64,000 bases of DNA, taken from positions 124,001 to 188,000 of the forward strand of contig NRSV01000004.1 of assembly GCA_002286855.1 (NCBI GenBank), read 5' to 3'. Of this stretch, positions 34,303 through 44,322 are shown piece after piece (the stretch's first letter is position 1; each line of letters begins with the position of its first letter). This DNA comes from Bipolaris cookei. Taxonomy: Eukaryota > Ascomycota > Dothideomycetes > Pleosporales > Pleosporaceae. The notes below the pieces were generated by a model, which ran no database searches, was not told the DNA's origin, and saw nothing but the letters and a program-made list of their open reading frames with translations. The position numbers and the translations under genes are program-made.

Positions 34303-35321
34303 TCACTCCTCATCCTCATCCGCACCCCCATCCTCCGGTCTCACCAACCTCACACACCCATCCCCCATATCCCAATCCACATCACAACTCTGATACGGCA
34401 TCACCACCACGGCATCCCTCGGTCTCGTGACCCCCCTCACACTCTCCAGAAGTATATTCTCGAGCTGCAACCAATTCCTCTCCCACATCTGCTGCGGACT
34501 CGGATCAATCAGCACAACATATAACTCTCTTAGCCCCTGCATCCCTGCTATAATAGCCCATCCTCTCTCCCAATTCGCCGTGTCCTCGCGGTATGCAATG
34601 CGACTTGAGGGTCCGCGCCGTAGATGGGGTAGCGCGCGGATGGCCCAGCGGAGATGTAGCGTGCGGATCGAGTTGAGGCGGAGTTGCGGGACGGAAGAAG
34701 GTAGGTAAAGCAGATGCGTAATATGTAAGAGGGAAAACGTGTGTGTGCGGTAGAGATGCGGGATAGCTTCCGAATACCTATATCACCAATCAGTTCTTTC
34801 TTCTCCATATTCCAGTGGTACCGCTAAATAAAGTGAAGTCCGTACATGCGTCTACACGTTCTCACCAGCGCTGCACAGCCGCCATCCAGTCTTGCTCCCT
34901 TTTTGCCCCCAACAAGAACTCTACAGATACACTGTTTCCATCTGCGAGGACTGTCGGCTTCGCCGTGGCAGATGCAATGTCCAAATCGCCGCTTCTGGCT
35001 CAGTGTCAGGTGCACTACTTCCTCGCCCATGACGAACTCGTACACCATGCGGCGCAACTCAATTGGCAGACAGGCGAAAAACAGCGATTGGCCCTGTGCC
35101 AGTGTGCGCGCGTCAAGCTCGACATTAGGTTCGGAGGTCGAGCTCAGCTTGGATTTGCGGGGGCGGCCAATAGTTGCGGGATCGGGTGTAGACGACTTTA
35201 ACAAAAAGGGCATTCGCGTTTTGGGTTTTGACGATGAAGACGACGGCTCTGAAGATGCTATGTCGTGGGGACTCCAGTGGATCCCTGGTATGCGCACGCG
35301 GAGGGAGGCTTTGAGCTTCAT
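34303..35321 (-). CDS. Second DUF7730 protein, 316 aa
   Basis: Function unknown. Exons 35321-34846 and 34777-34303 join across a 68-nt intron. The domain opens F-F-A-C-L-P-I-E-L-R-R-M-V-Y-E-F-V-M-G and passes through L-V-R-T-C-R-R-M-Y-S-E-A-I-P-H-L-Y-R-T-H-T-F. It closes with S-I-R-T-L-H-L-R-W-A and G-L-R-E-L-Y-V-V-L. The intron splits the same codon of the C-R-R-x-Y-S-E-A motif, after its second base, as in the first DUF7730 gene, so the two are true paralogues with a shared gene structure. The N-terminus is basic and Ser-rich, without the Cys-rich hydrophobic stretch of the other copy. The C-terminus ends in an acidic tail. The phosphodiesterase gene is convergent with it. Confidence 0.78.
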
Positions 35322-35889
35322 TGTGGATAGAGGGGATGTGTCGCGTGCGGAAGTGATGGAGAGTGAGTCCCAGGGATATACGATGAATTATGGTTAAAGA
35401 GAGTGGTATGACATCGCGTACTTGCTTTGCGTCAGCCCAGGCGCCGCACGCAGGTGAGATTTCGGGGTGGTTTCAAGTTGGGCCACAAAGTGATGATGGT
35501 GTGGTTCCCCCGGGTCAGCAGCGGGGAGTGGATGGATGGACTGCGTTGCTTGTTTCGAACAAGCTCCGGAAGGAGGGTTGCGGGGGTGGAGCTTGGAGGG
35601 AGCTGGTAGGGTGCGAGTGGTGATTTGTTTTTTGAGGGTTAAATTCTCCGAAAGGCTAACATAGAGGATAAAGCGAAGTGTTGAGATTTCCATGTACCTT
35701 TATAGCGTGGGAGTTAAGGTGTTGTGAAGGATGCCCCACGTTGTTTTGACGAATGATAGGCAATGGACATGCCTCGCACTCTGTCGTTCTATTTGGCAAC
35801 GCGGCATTGAGAGTTCGCATTTTAGTCGGGTTGATGATGACACAACATGCAAGAGAAGCATAATAAAAAAGACAAAATAATATGTATAC
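35322..35889. promoter_or_regulatory. Divergent intergenic region of DUF7730 and Zn2Cys6 genes
   Basis: No gene seen. It must hold the promoters of both flanking genes. The open frames found here have no family features. Confidence 0.45.
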
Positions 35890-37704
35890 ATGGCTGGGGT
35901 TGTGCGGAGTGGCGAGCTTCTTTACGAGAGTGGGGGGTGCTACGAGCTGACACAGCCACAGCCCAGCCCCAGGCCTCCCAGAATGACTGCCTGCAGGTCG
36001 AATCAAGTTGTCATAGACTTGAAAACCGCCAAAGAAGGAAAATCAAACCTCACCGTAGCCCGGGCCTTTGGTAGCACCATGCGAAAACGCTATCGCGCCT
36101 GTGAAGAATGTCACCGTCTCAAGATCAAATGCGACGTGAGCACCTCCCCACAACCAGGCATTTGCGAGCGGTGCCATCGCAACAATCTTGAGTGTGTACC
36201 AGCAGCACCACGCCTACAACGCGATCGTATTAGTGAGCTCGAAGCCCAGGTCCAGGAACTCCAGAATGCGCTGCAGAGACAGTCTCATCAAAACATCTCC
36301 ACTCCCCCAAGCTGTTCGCCGGGTAGCCTGTCAACACTAAGCCGTTCGCCCGCAAGCATCCCAGAAAGCCACCACGACGCCATCTTGTCATTCCTGGACG
36401 CACACATTCCGGTCTACAAGCAGCAACAGCTACTCTACCACTATGCACTCCAAGCCGAGACCGCGTGGCCGGCCGTCCGTCTGACTACCAATCTCGAGTT
36501 CCACCGAGCAAAATCCCCTGTCCTGCTGGTGGCTGCGCTAGTCTTCACCATCACGCAAGAGGCCCAGGGTGTTGATCTGGACCTGCACGATGAGCTTGTT
36601 CGAGAAGCCATGCGCATCCTTGGCGACGAGGTGATAGCTCGAGGACGGCGGTCTCTTGAGCTCGTGCAAGCTCTGCTCCTACCCGCTTTCTACACCAAGA
36701 GCACGCGCAACGGCCAGCAAGGAAGCTGTTATCAGATCCTCCAACTAGCCACTGACATGGCTATTGATCTCGAAATTGCTGGGGGCTCACTGCAGCCGAC
36801 GCCCCCAGCATTCTTTTGCAGGCTCCAGGACACGACATCACTCGAGGCACGCCGTACCTGGATAGCATGCTACATTGCAACCTCTACTTCGTCCATGAGC
36901 ACACGTCGACTCAGTCCTGTTCCTTGGGATGCTTACTTGGATGAATGTGTCGGGTACTTGGAGAGCAACGGCGATGTATCCGACCTGCTGTTTTGTCAGA
37001 TTGCCCGTATCACTCAGCTGGATCAGGAAATCTCCAACCACCTGTGCCTCTGTCAGATATCTACCTTTATGGATGGAAACGACTACAACGTCTACGCAGT
37101 CATTGATGCACTCAAGCTTAAACTCGACGCATGGGCAGCTCAGATCCCACCGAGTCTTGCACTGTCCAAAATACTCAGAGTATACTGGCACGTGTCCATG
37201 ATACATCTGTATGAGCTTGTGCTACACACTCCTACTAACAAGGCATCCTTTGCATCGCCGTTTATCCCCGGACGCATTCCAGTCAAGGACTTTCCAAAGC
37301 CTGCCATGATCATCCCTCCACTCCGCGAAGCGCTGCAAACCCTTGTGCGAAACTGCCATGGTGTGATAGAAACGGCAGCCGAAATGGACCCTGCTCTGGT
37401 TATCGGTCTGCCTTCATTCTGCTTTGCACCAGCCGTCTTGCATGCTCTTTTTGTGCTCGTCACTACCTTGGTAACGGCCAGCGATCCAGAGAACACATAT
37501 GGCCAATGCTTGCCGAAAGACTGTTTCCGTATCGAAGAATGTGGCCTTAGACTGCGGAACCTGGTGGCGCCCATGAAGGTTCTCGATCCAACGCTGAGCT
37601 GCTTCACAACGCGCATGATTGATGCGACGGGGTGGCTGGAGGAATGGTATAATGACTACAAGGCGATTCTGCGTAGATATGAGGCAAGAGTTGCTACTTC
37701 GTAA
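35890..37704 (+). CDS. Zn2Cys6 (Gal4-type) transcription factor
   Basis: DNA-binding regulator, nuclear. Single exon of 604 residues from the first ATG. The binuclear zinc cluster has Cys at residues 71, 74, 81, 92, 95 and 102 (C-E-E-C-H-R-L-K-I-K-C and C-E-R-C-H-R-N-N-L-E-C), with a ten-residue central loop. A coiled-coil heptad follows (I-S-E-L-E-A-Q-V-Q-E-L-Q-N-A-L), suited to dimerisation. The remaining 450 residues are helical and resemble the fungal transcription factor middle region of Leu3-like proteins. An internal ATG at 36079 (M-R-K-R-Y-R-A-C-E-E-C) begins right before the cluster and could be the real start, since the first 60 residues are unremarkable. Targets are unknown; no metabolic cluster lies beside it. 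Confidence 0.88.
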   Translation: MAGVVRSGELLYESGGCYELTQPQPSPRPPRMTACRSNQVVIDLKTAKEGKSNLTVARAFGSTMRKRYRACEECHRLKIKCDVSTSPQPGICERCHRNNLECVPAAPRLQRDRISELEAQVQELQNALQRQSHQNISTPPSCSPGSLSTLSRSPASIPESHHDAILSFLDAHIPVYKQQQLLYHYALQAETAWPAVRLTTNLEFHRAKSPVLLVAALVFTITQEAQGVDLDLHDELVREAMRILGDEVIARGRRSLELVQALLLPAFYTKSTRNGQQGSCYQILQLATDMAIDLEIAGGSLQPTPPAFFCRLQDTTSLEARRTWIACYIATSTSSMSTRRLSPVPWDAYLDECVGYLESNGDVSDLLFCQIARITQLDQEISNHLCLCQISTFMDGNDYNVYAVIDALKLKLDAWAAQIPPSLALSKILRVYWHVSMIHLYELVLHTPTNKASFASPFIPGRIPVKDFPKPAMIIPPLREALQTLVRNCHGVIETAAEMDPALVIGLPSFCFAPAVLHALFVLVTTLVTASDPENTYGQCLPKDCFRIEECGLRLRNLVAPMKVLDPTLSCFTTRMIDATGWLEEWYNDYKAILRRYEARVATS

Positions 37705-38743
37705 TCGAGTACGATACCTTACATCGTGTCTCTTTAACAACGGCTGAGTAGGTCGGTGGATTTTGACCGATCTAAATGTGGTGTCTGTGTTCTAATTGGT
37801 GCGTGGCTTCACTCTGCATACTGCCGATATGCATGCAGTTGGTAGCACCCGAGCGCGGTGAAATCTAGCCGTCGCTTGGCATCTATACGATGTCATGCCC
37901 CGCCGGGCTTCAAACTTATTGCATATTCTAATTTTGAATGGTAGACTACATGGCATGGGTCTGTTCAGAATCGACTGTTCATATGTCCGCACTGTATTCA
38001 GTACCAGCAGCCCACCATACCAATGCGTACGATTCTCTGCAGGATGACATACTGTACTGCTGGGAGAGTGTTGTAAACAGGGCCATGGACGTACATGGTC
38101 TACACGGCCTCAAGATGCACAACAAAAAACGCCACAAGTACCTCACAACGTGCATGTTCAACGTGCTCGCAGCCGTAAGAACTTGGCCGTTGGTCTGGCC
38201 CCTGGCAAGTTTTTGCCGTTGCTCCAACCGAGTATCCTTACTGGCACACGCTGCATAGAAGTGGAGCGGCTTGGCAAGGCCCTCCGCCCACCTATTTGTC
38301 TAATGGCATACAACTTCGACTGTAGGAGCATGCACGTATGTAAATCTTGTCTCGACCTGCATCTTTACAGAGTGGGAAGCCTCAAAAAGAAAAGCAACTA
38401 GGCCTGGGAACTTCCCCATCTAGTCAGTGGCATTACTCCAACCACTGTGCTGCGCCCCGATCACAACCTTTTGAGAAGCAACAACAGCATCGGCCACGGA
38501 GTCGTAGATGTCATCTTGTCAGCACCGTATATCACTTGAGCTTGTGGGTGTTGGTAGGATTAATGTTGTATATTGTATAATTGATGAACAAAATATGTAT
38601 ATAAAGGAGAAGCAGCAGCATCACCAAGAACCTCATATACCAGCACACAACCAAACAATCCAGCTTTCTCTCCACTAACAAGCATCCGTCCTGTCTCTTA
38701 TGGACCCCCTTATCGCCCCAACTATCCCGATAAATCCTTAACC
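37705..38743. promoter_or_regulatory. Intergenic, promoter of the fasciclin gene
   Basis: No gene seen in this 1 kb. The right end holds a TATA box and a CA-rich leader of the fasciclin gene. Confidence 0.5.
38598..38605 (+). promoter_or_regulatory. TATA box of the fasciclin gene
   Basis: TATATAAA, 139 bases before the start codon, followed by a purine-rich stretch and a CA-rich leader as in strongly expressed fungal genes. Confidence 0.55.
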
Positions 38744-40241
38744 ATGCGCCCGTCCCGCATCTGGGTCTCCGCCTTCACACTCAGCACCGCCCTCGCCCAA
38801 GGCGACCTCGCCGCCCTCCTCTCCTCCCAACCCGACCTCAGCGAGCTCCTCTCCCTCATCAGCCTCGTCGACGGTCTCGCACCCACCCTATCCGCCGCCT
38901 CCAACATCACCATCTTTGCGCCCACAAACTCCGCCTTTGCCTCCGTCCCCCGCGACATCCCCGAAGGCCAGGCCATCGAATTCAAAAATGACACCGCTGC
39001 TATTGGTGCTTTACTTGCAAATCATGTATTCAAGGGAGTGTATCCCGCAGAGGTTATTACAGAGATCCCGACGTTTGCGCAGACGCTGCTCAATGGGTCG
39101 TATGTCAATGCTATTCAGCCTTTTTCGGATTTTACAGGGGGAGCGTATAATGGGCTTGTTAGGAATGGGGAGAGTGTTTGTGTGTTGTCTGGGGAGCAGA
39201 TGGTGTCTACTGTTACGGAAGCTGTAAGTTCTTTCTCTGAACCCCCGGGTTGAATTGGATAAGCCAAATGTGTAGTTGTGGGGTAAGAAGGAAACTGATG
39301 TGTGCTAAAGGATATCAAACTCGGCAAAGGCATCACTATTCATAGAATCGACACGGTGCTCTCATTCGGCGCTCCTTTCCAACTCTTTACCTACCGCGCT
39401 GGCTACACCGCCATGAACAACGCTTTGCAAGCAGCCCAACTCGCTATCGATTTTGGACTCAATGGGCCCGACCAGGTCGGACTCAATATTTCTGATTTCA
39501 CGATTTTCGTGCCTACCAACGAGGCGTTTGAGAATATTGGGTCCGTTCTTGCTACCGCGGATAAAGAGACGTTGCAGACGGTGCTGAAACATCATGTTAT
39601 ACCCAAGAATGTTATTTTCTCGCCTAGCTTGGGCAATGTAACGGTGAGGAGTATGGCGGAGGAAGACTTAGTATTTACTGTGTTGGAGGATGGTAGTGCG
39701 TGGGTGAATGGGGCGAAAATTACATTTGTGAATACGATTTTGTATAACGGGGTGGCGCATGTCGTTGATGGGTTAGTATATCCCCCCTCCCTTTCTCCCC
39801 TCTTCTATAACTTCTTCTATTGAAGGAAGATCTAATAGGAGTGTGGAAAATAGTGTCTTGAACCCCCTTGCGCTATTCGATCGCGCATCATTGAACCCAG
39901 ATGCCCCCGCGGCTGAACGCACGGCGTTTCTCAGCGCAACGCGTGTGTCTCCACTGCCGTTCCCGAGTGCGTCCCTGGCGTTTTTTGGGGATGCAATGAC
40001 GTATACGACTACACCTGAGTTGCTGAAGACGCTGGTGCCGCTGGCGGTTCCCACGCCAACGAGTGCGGTTACAACGTCGAGTGCTGCATCCATGGCGACG
40101 AGTGTGAGTATGAGTGATGCGGGTAGGACAGGCACTGCTCCGCCCATGGCGATGTTTACGGGTGCTGCGGCAGGTGGATTGGTTCCAGCGGCTGGTATGG
40201 CTGTTGTTGGAGCGGCGGGTCTGGCTGCTGTGTTTTTTTAA
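38744..40241 (+). CDS. Fasciclin (FAS1) domain cell-surface protein, probably GPI-anchored
   Basis: Predicted adhesion or cell-wall protein. Exons 38744-39223, 39311-39771 and 39839-40241 join in frame to 447 residues, with introns of 87 and 67 nt. A signal peptide (M-R-P-S-R-I-W-V-S-A-F-T-L-S-T-A-L-A) is followed by two FAS1 domains. The first contains I-T-I-F-A-P-T-N-S-A-F and the second F-T-I-F-V-P-T-N-E-A-F, each followed by the H-V or H-H-V-I element. After the second domain come a Ser/Thr/Ala-rich stalk and a hydrophobic C-terminus (A-G-M-A-V-V-G-A-A-G-L-A-A-V-F-F), which fits a GPI-anchor signal. Several N-glycosylation sites are present. The first exon is strongly C-rich at third codon positions near its start, while later exons are not. 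Confidence 0.9.
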
Positions 40242-42203
40242 GGTATGAGTGTGCAAAGAAGGGTGATAGCGGATAAGATGGCGATGATGTATACTGGAGA
40301 TATGGTTATTGAGCATTGTTTACTGCATTCTTTTGAACTTTCTCCTTTTCTTACTTTGTAATAATTATAACCATAGACACATTACTCGTTACAACATCGT
40401 GTTTTCTAGCATCATACCATTCCACTCCTTTTTTCTCTCAACACATTCCAATCATACTCTAAGCGAAACCTTGGTTGTGCTTTGGGGGGAATAGGTCGGG
40501 CTGTGTTGCAGGTTGAATCGGGATGACGACGTGAGTGCTGTAAAGTTTGACGGTTCTGAATAGAGGTGTAGATACGGGTGAGGCTGTATTCTTAGGGTTG
40601 GGGTGGAGAGTCAGTACTATCTCAACTACTTCCGCAATGCGCAACGTGGAACTTTGGAAACAAACTCGATACCGCGACACTTATCGTTGCCATCACCGCG
40701 TTAATTAGCGGTGTTTGATTGAACTGAAACTAGCAAGTATAGGGCTGGCGTTCGTCTCGTGATGTCAGGGACAAAGGGCGGAGGATGCTCACTTACAAGT
40801 GGCGTCGGTTTAGTGATGATCGGTAGACATGATTGGCATGTCACGAGTGCTGGGGATAGGTTGAGGGAGGGAGGGAGGGGAGGTTGGCGATGGTGGTCGC
40901 CGAGTATTGGAAGTGCTATTCTGGCGGCTTACCCTGTCAACCTCACCAGTGTGGAGATGTGACTATCACTACTATGATCCAACTCGCTTTCTCAGCACAC
41001 AACTAACCACCTAGGCAGTTCAAACATCCCCAGCGCACTCCATCTTTTCCAATAGCAATTCATATATCCTCTTCCAAATTTCTACCTACAAGACAACCCC
41101 GCCAAATCCACCCACACCGCACACCACACACATCGTTAACAACAATACTAGGCCAAGCTATTACTAACCCCAAACCCCAGCCCAGCACCCCAGACCCTCC
41201 AATCAAGCGGTGAGCAAACCCAGATAACAAGGCCGGAATTACATCCCCCCAGAGGCCGGAAGTCGAGCGCGCCTTGCGGGGTCTCCTCGGCGCTACGCTG
41301 GTTGGCTGTGCTGCCGAAGAGCCGCCCTCCTGTACTACTATATATGACAGGGACGGAACTTTGACCTTAATAAGCGGGTTAGTGATTTGTGAAGTTGATG
41401 TGCCGATGCAAAGCGAGATATGACTTTTGTAATAGTGAAGATTTGGTGCAGGATGTGGTTTTGGAGTTTATAGGGAGTGGGTGTGGTGTGGGTGTGGGTG
41501 TGAATCGGGCCGAAGGGTGGGAGTTGTAGAGAAGGCATGGCGTTTGTATTGTTGGTGATGGTGATGAGAGGATGATAATAAAATGATAAAGAATTGTGGA
41601 TGGCGTGCAGTAGATGAAATTTACATTGTATTGGAATGATTGCCGAATTGGATGTATTTTGCTCTTTGAATCATCTTTTGGCTCTCGGGGCTGCATCGCG
41701 AAGACAGTGAATGGGATCAATACTGCGCCATCACTCGCGCCCCTCTATTCAATATCCGATTTTTTCTCGAGATAAAAAGTCTATGAGATCTTATTTTCTT
41801 CTCATCTGCAAGAGATGTAGCTAAAGCCTCATTCCTGCCCCGACCCTCCTCTCCAACATCCCTATGTCTTGGCGACGACGAGCTAACTGTGGAAAATTGG
41901 TCTCGGGTGCTCTGGGGAACATGGGGAAACTCAAGCGGGCAGCAGAGGAAGTGTCCGGGTCAAAGTATGCAAATGAAGACAAGTGATCCAGTCATTACGT
42001 ACTTCTTATCTTGGTGAGGCCGGTACGTTTCCGTGGCCGGTTTTGATTCCGGCCACAAGATATAAGCGTGCGTTGAGCCCGCCTTTTGACATGTTTCCCT
42101 TCAGCACCAACAACAACCATCGGTTCTCAGTCCAGCTTTTTTGTGACTGACGCCTGTTTGTCTTGAGCATCTTTTGCCTTCATTATCTCTTGCCTTGGTC
42201 ATC
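40242..42203. promoter_or_regulatory. Intergenic, promoter side of the dioxygenase gene
   Basis: No gene seen in nearly 2 kb. The last 170 bases hold a perfect dyad and a TATA-like box (listed separately). A pyrimidine-rich leader precedes the start codon. Confidence 0.5.
42033..42056. promoter_or_regulatory. Perfect dyad GTGGCCGG-N8-CCGGCCAC beside a TATA-like box
   Basis: Two 8-base arms are exact reverse complements around an 8-base spacer, and AGATATAAGC follows directly at 42058. Another CCGG lies 12 bases before. It lies 150 bases before the dioxygenase start codon. The CGG/CCG half-sites match the general form of Zn2Cys6 operator sites; the binding protein is unknown. Confidence 0.5.
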
Positions 42204-43753
42204 ATGTCTCCCACTTTTGACTTTCCTGTCCTCAAGGACACCCGTCCTGAGGACCATTCTCTCCCTGCCTTCATGGTTTCAACAACACGAGGCTTCCTCC
42301 CTCGTCAAGAGCCTGTTGTCGAGCTTCCAAAAGAGTTTGCAACTCTTGAGTCGCTCTTGCAACGCATGCCTATCAAGACACTGTCAGGGGAGCCAGGTCT
42401 CCTCGCCAACTTCACCTTTGGCGAGACCCTTCTCAAGGAGCTACCTGACCTTACTCCTGAGGTTGAAAAGTATCGCGATGACCTTGTTGTCATGAACGCA
42501 TTGTATCGAGACTACTCCTTCTTGGCCTCTGCTTACCTGTTCGAACCTTGCCATGAGAGGCATGTCAAGGGTGAAGCATATGGCCTGGGTCGCCAGTCGC
42601 TGCCGAGATGCATTGCACTGCCTATCGTCAAGGTAGCCGAGATGTAAGCTGATCTTGCTTGTTTGACTTGTCTTGTACTTGTAGCTGATACAAGTGTGCA
42701 CAGCGCTGGCTTCAAGCCATTTATGGAATACGCAGGCTCATATGCCCTCTTCAACTATCGCCTCGAAGATCCTTCTCGTGGTCTCGAGTATGATAACCTA
42801 CGGCTAATTCGAGCTTTTGAGCACGGCTTAGACCCTACCTCGTCAGAAGCTGGCTTCGTACTTGTCCACATTGCCATGGTCAAAGAGTCTGGTGCCCTTG
42901 TCAAGGGGGCTGCGGACATGATTGAGAGTTGCATGGCGCATGATCGAGAGGCCTTCAACGACGGCCTGCGGACGCTCGTCAGTGGACTGAGCAAGGTCAA
43001 CGGGGTTATGAACAGTAAGTGACATGCTCTGACTGAACTATGGGTTTCTGACAATGGCAGCAATGTGGAACCGCAGCAAGCCTCAGGGTTACACAAACTT
43101 CCGTACATTCATCTTTGGCATCACGTCGCAGTCCATGTTCCGCAACGGAGTCATCTACGAAGGTGTGAGCGAAGAGCCAATGTCCTTCCGCGGCGAGTCT
43201 GGAGCCAACGATAGCATGATCCCCATGTGTGACAATCTGCTGCAGGTTCAGATGCCCGAGACTCCTCTAACGGATATTCTCCGGGACTTTCGCCAGTACC
43301 GACCTGGCAACCATCGCGAGTTTCTTGAGGCGGTGCGTGACTCCGCCGAAGAAGCTGGAGTACGGGAGTTTGCAAAGGGCGACTCCATCTCCGCTGCACT
43401 CTATCTTCAAGCTCTTGATCAGGTCCGTGATTTCCGCTGGCGGCACTGGTGCTTCACGCGAGAGTATATTCTCAAGCACACATCGCACCCCACTGCCACG
43501 GGTGGTAGTCCGATTGTGACAGTAAGTTATTGTCCCCATTTCTACTTGGATGTTTACTGACTGGCGATAGTGGCTACCAAACCAGCTCACAGCGGTACTC
43601 ATGCAGATGGCAGATACCTTTGAGTATTGCAAGGCAGTCAATGGCGTCAGTGATATTATGGAGGTTGTCAATACCCAGCGCGAGACATTGCAGAAAGAAG
43701 TGGCCAAGTACTGCGGCGAGCGGGGGGTCACGGCCACGGCGGCCGCTTCGTGA
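42204..43753 (+). CDS. Indoleamine 2,3-dioxygenase family protein
   Basis: Haem enzyme that opens the indole ring of tryptophan to N-formylkynurenine, the first step toward kynurenine and NAD. Exons 42204-42643, 42704-43014, 43061-43521 and 43571-43753 join in frame to 464 residues; all introns have GTAAG donors. Family motifs are R-D-Y-S-F-L-A-S-A-Y, R-C-I-A-L-P-I-V-K-V-A-E-I, S-F-R-G-E-S-G-A-N-D-S and the haem region R-W-R-H-W-C-F-T-R-E-Y-I with T-A-T-G-G-S-P-I-V-T-W-L-P-N-Q-L. The His in H-W-C-F-T, near residue 379, is the likely proximal haem ligand. The loop reads G-E-S-G-A-N-D-S where the mammalian enzyme has a G-G-S-A-A-Q-S type sequence, as in many fungal members. No targeting signal is seen, so it is likely cytosolic. 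No other kynurenine gene is nearby. Confidence 0.92.
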
Positions 43754-44322
43754 GAAGTCAATGGACTTGTATATAGGTAGTATGTAAGATTAGATGTACC
43801 AGCACGTCACATGACTCTTTCTCTCACATGTCGTCTGTGATGCCGTGATACACATGTGCCTCAGGTGCTAGCGGTGAAGGTCTGGTCGTGTCGTGTTCGT
43901 GTTTGCGCCCTTCTTGGCGGTGGCCAGAGTCTGGAGCACGACAAGGGTCCGCAGTTTATTGAGGGCGCAACTCTAGTGCGTATGGCTGCGATGGAGATCA
44001 CGGCGGTGGTAGCCTTACGGGTGGCGTTGAGGGCGGAGAGTGAGTCAATGGGCGGGTATCAGCGTCATGGCCTCTATCGATAGCAACTTAAGTGGCCGTC
44101 CGCCCCCGGATTTCCTAGCATCATGCACTTTCCAGCGTCATCCAGCACACGCCACCCTTCAATCCTCACGGCACAACGACTCATGGAACTTCGACTCTCG
44201 ACCCGCATATCGCGAATACCAACCGTCTTGTTGATACGGCGAACCTTCTGCATACTACACAACACAACCTGACATCGACTATCACTCCACCATCCACTAC
44301 TACCACCATCCCCACATACCCA
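43754..44322. promoter_or_regulatory. Intergenic, promoter of the GTPase gene
   Basis: No gene seen. The region should hold the dioxygenase 3' end and the promoter of the GTPase gene. A pyrimidine/CCA-rich leader precedes the start codon. Confidence 0.45.

Noticed and set aside
35847..36074. Short frame over the start of the Zn2Cys6 gene
   Set aside because: Lies in another frame of the regulator gene and has no own features.
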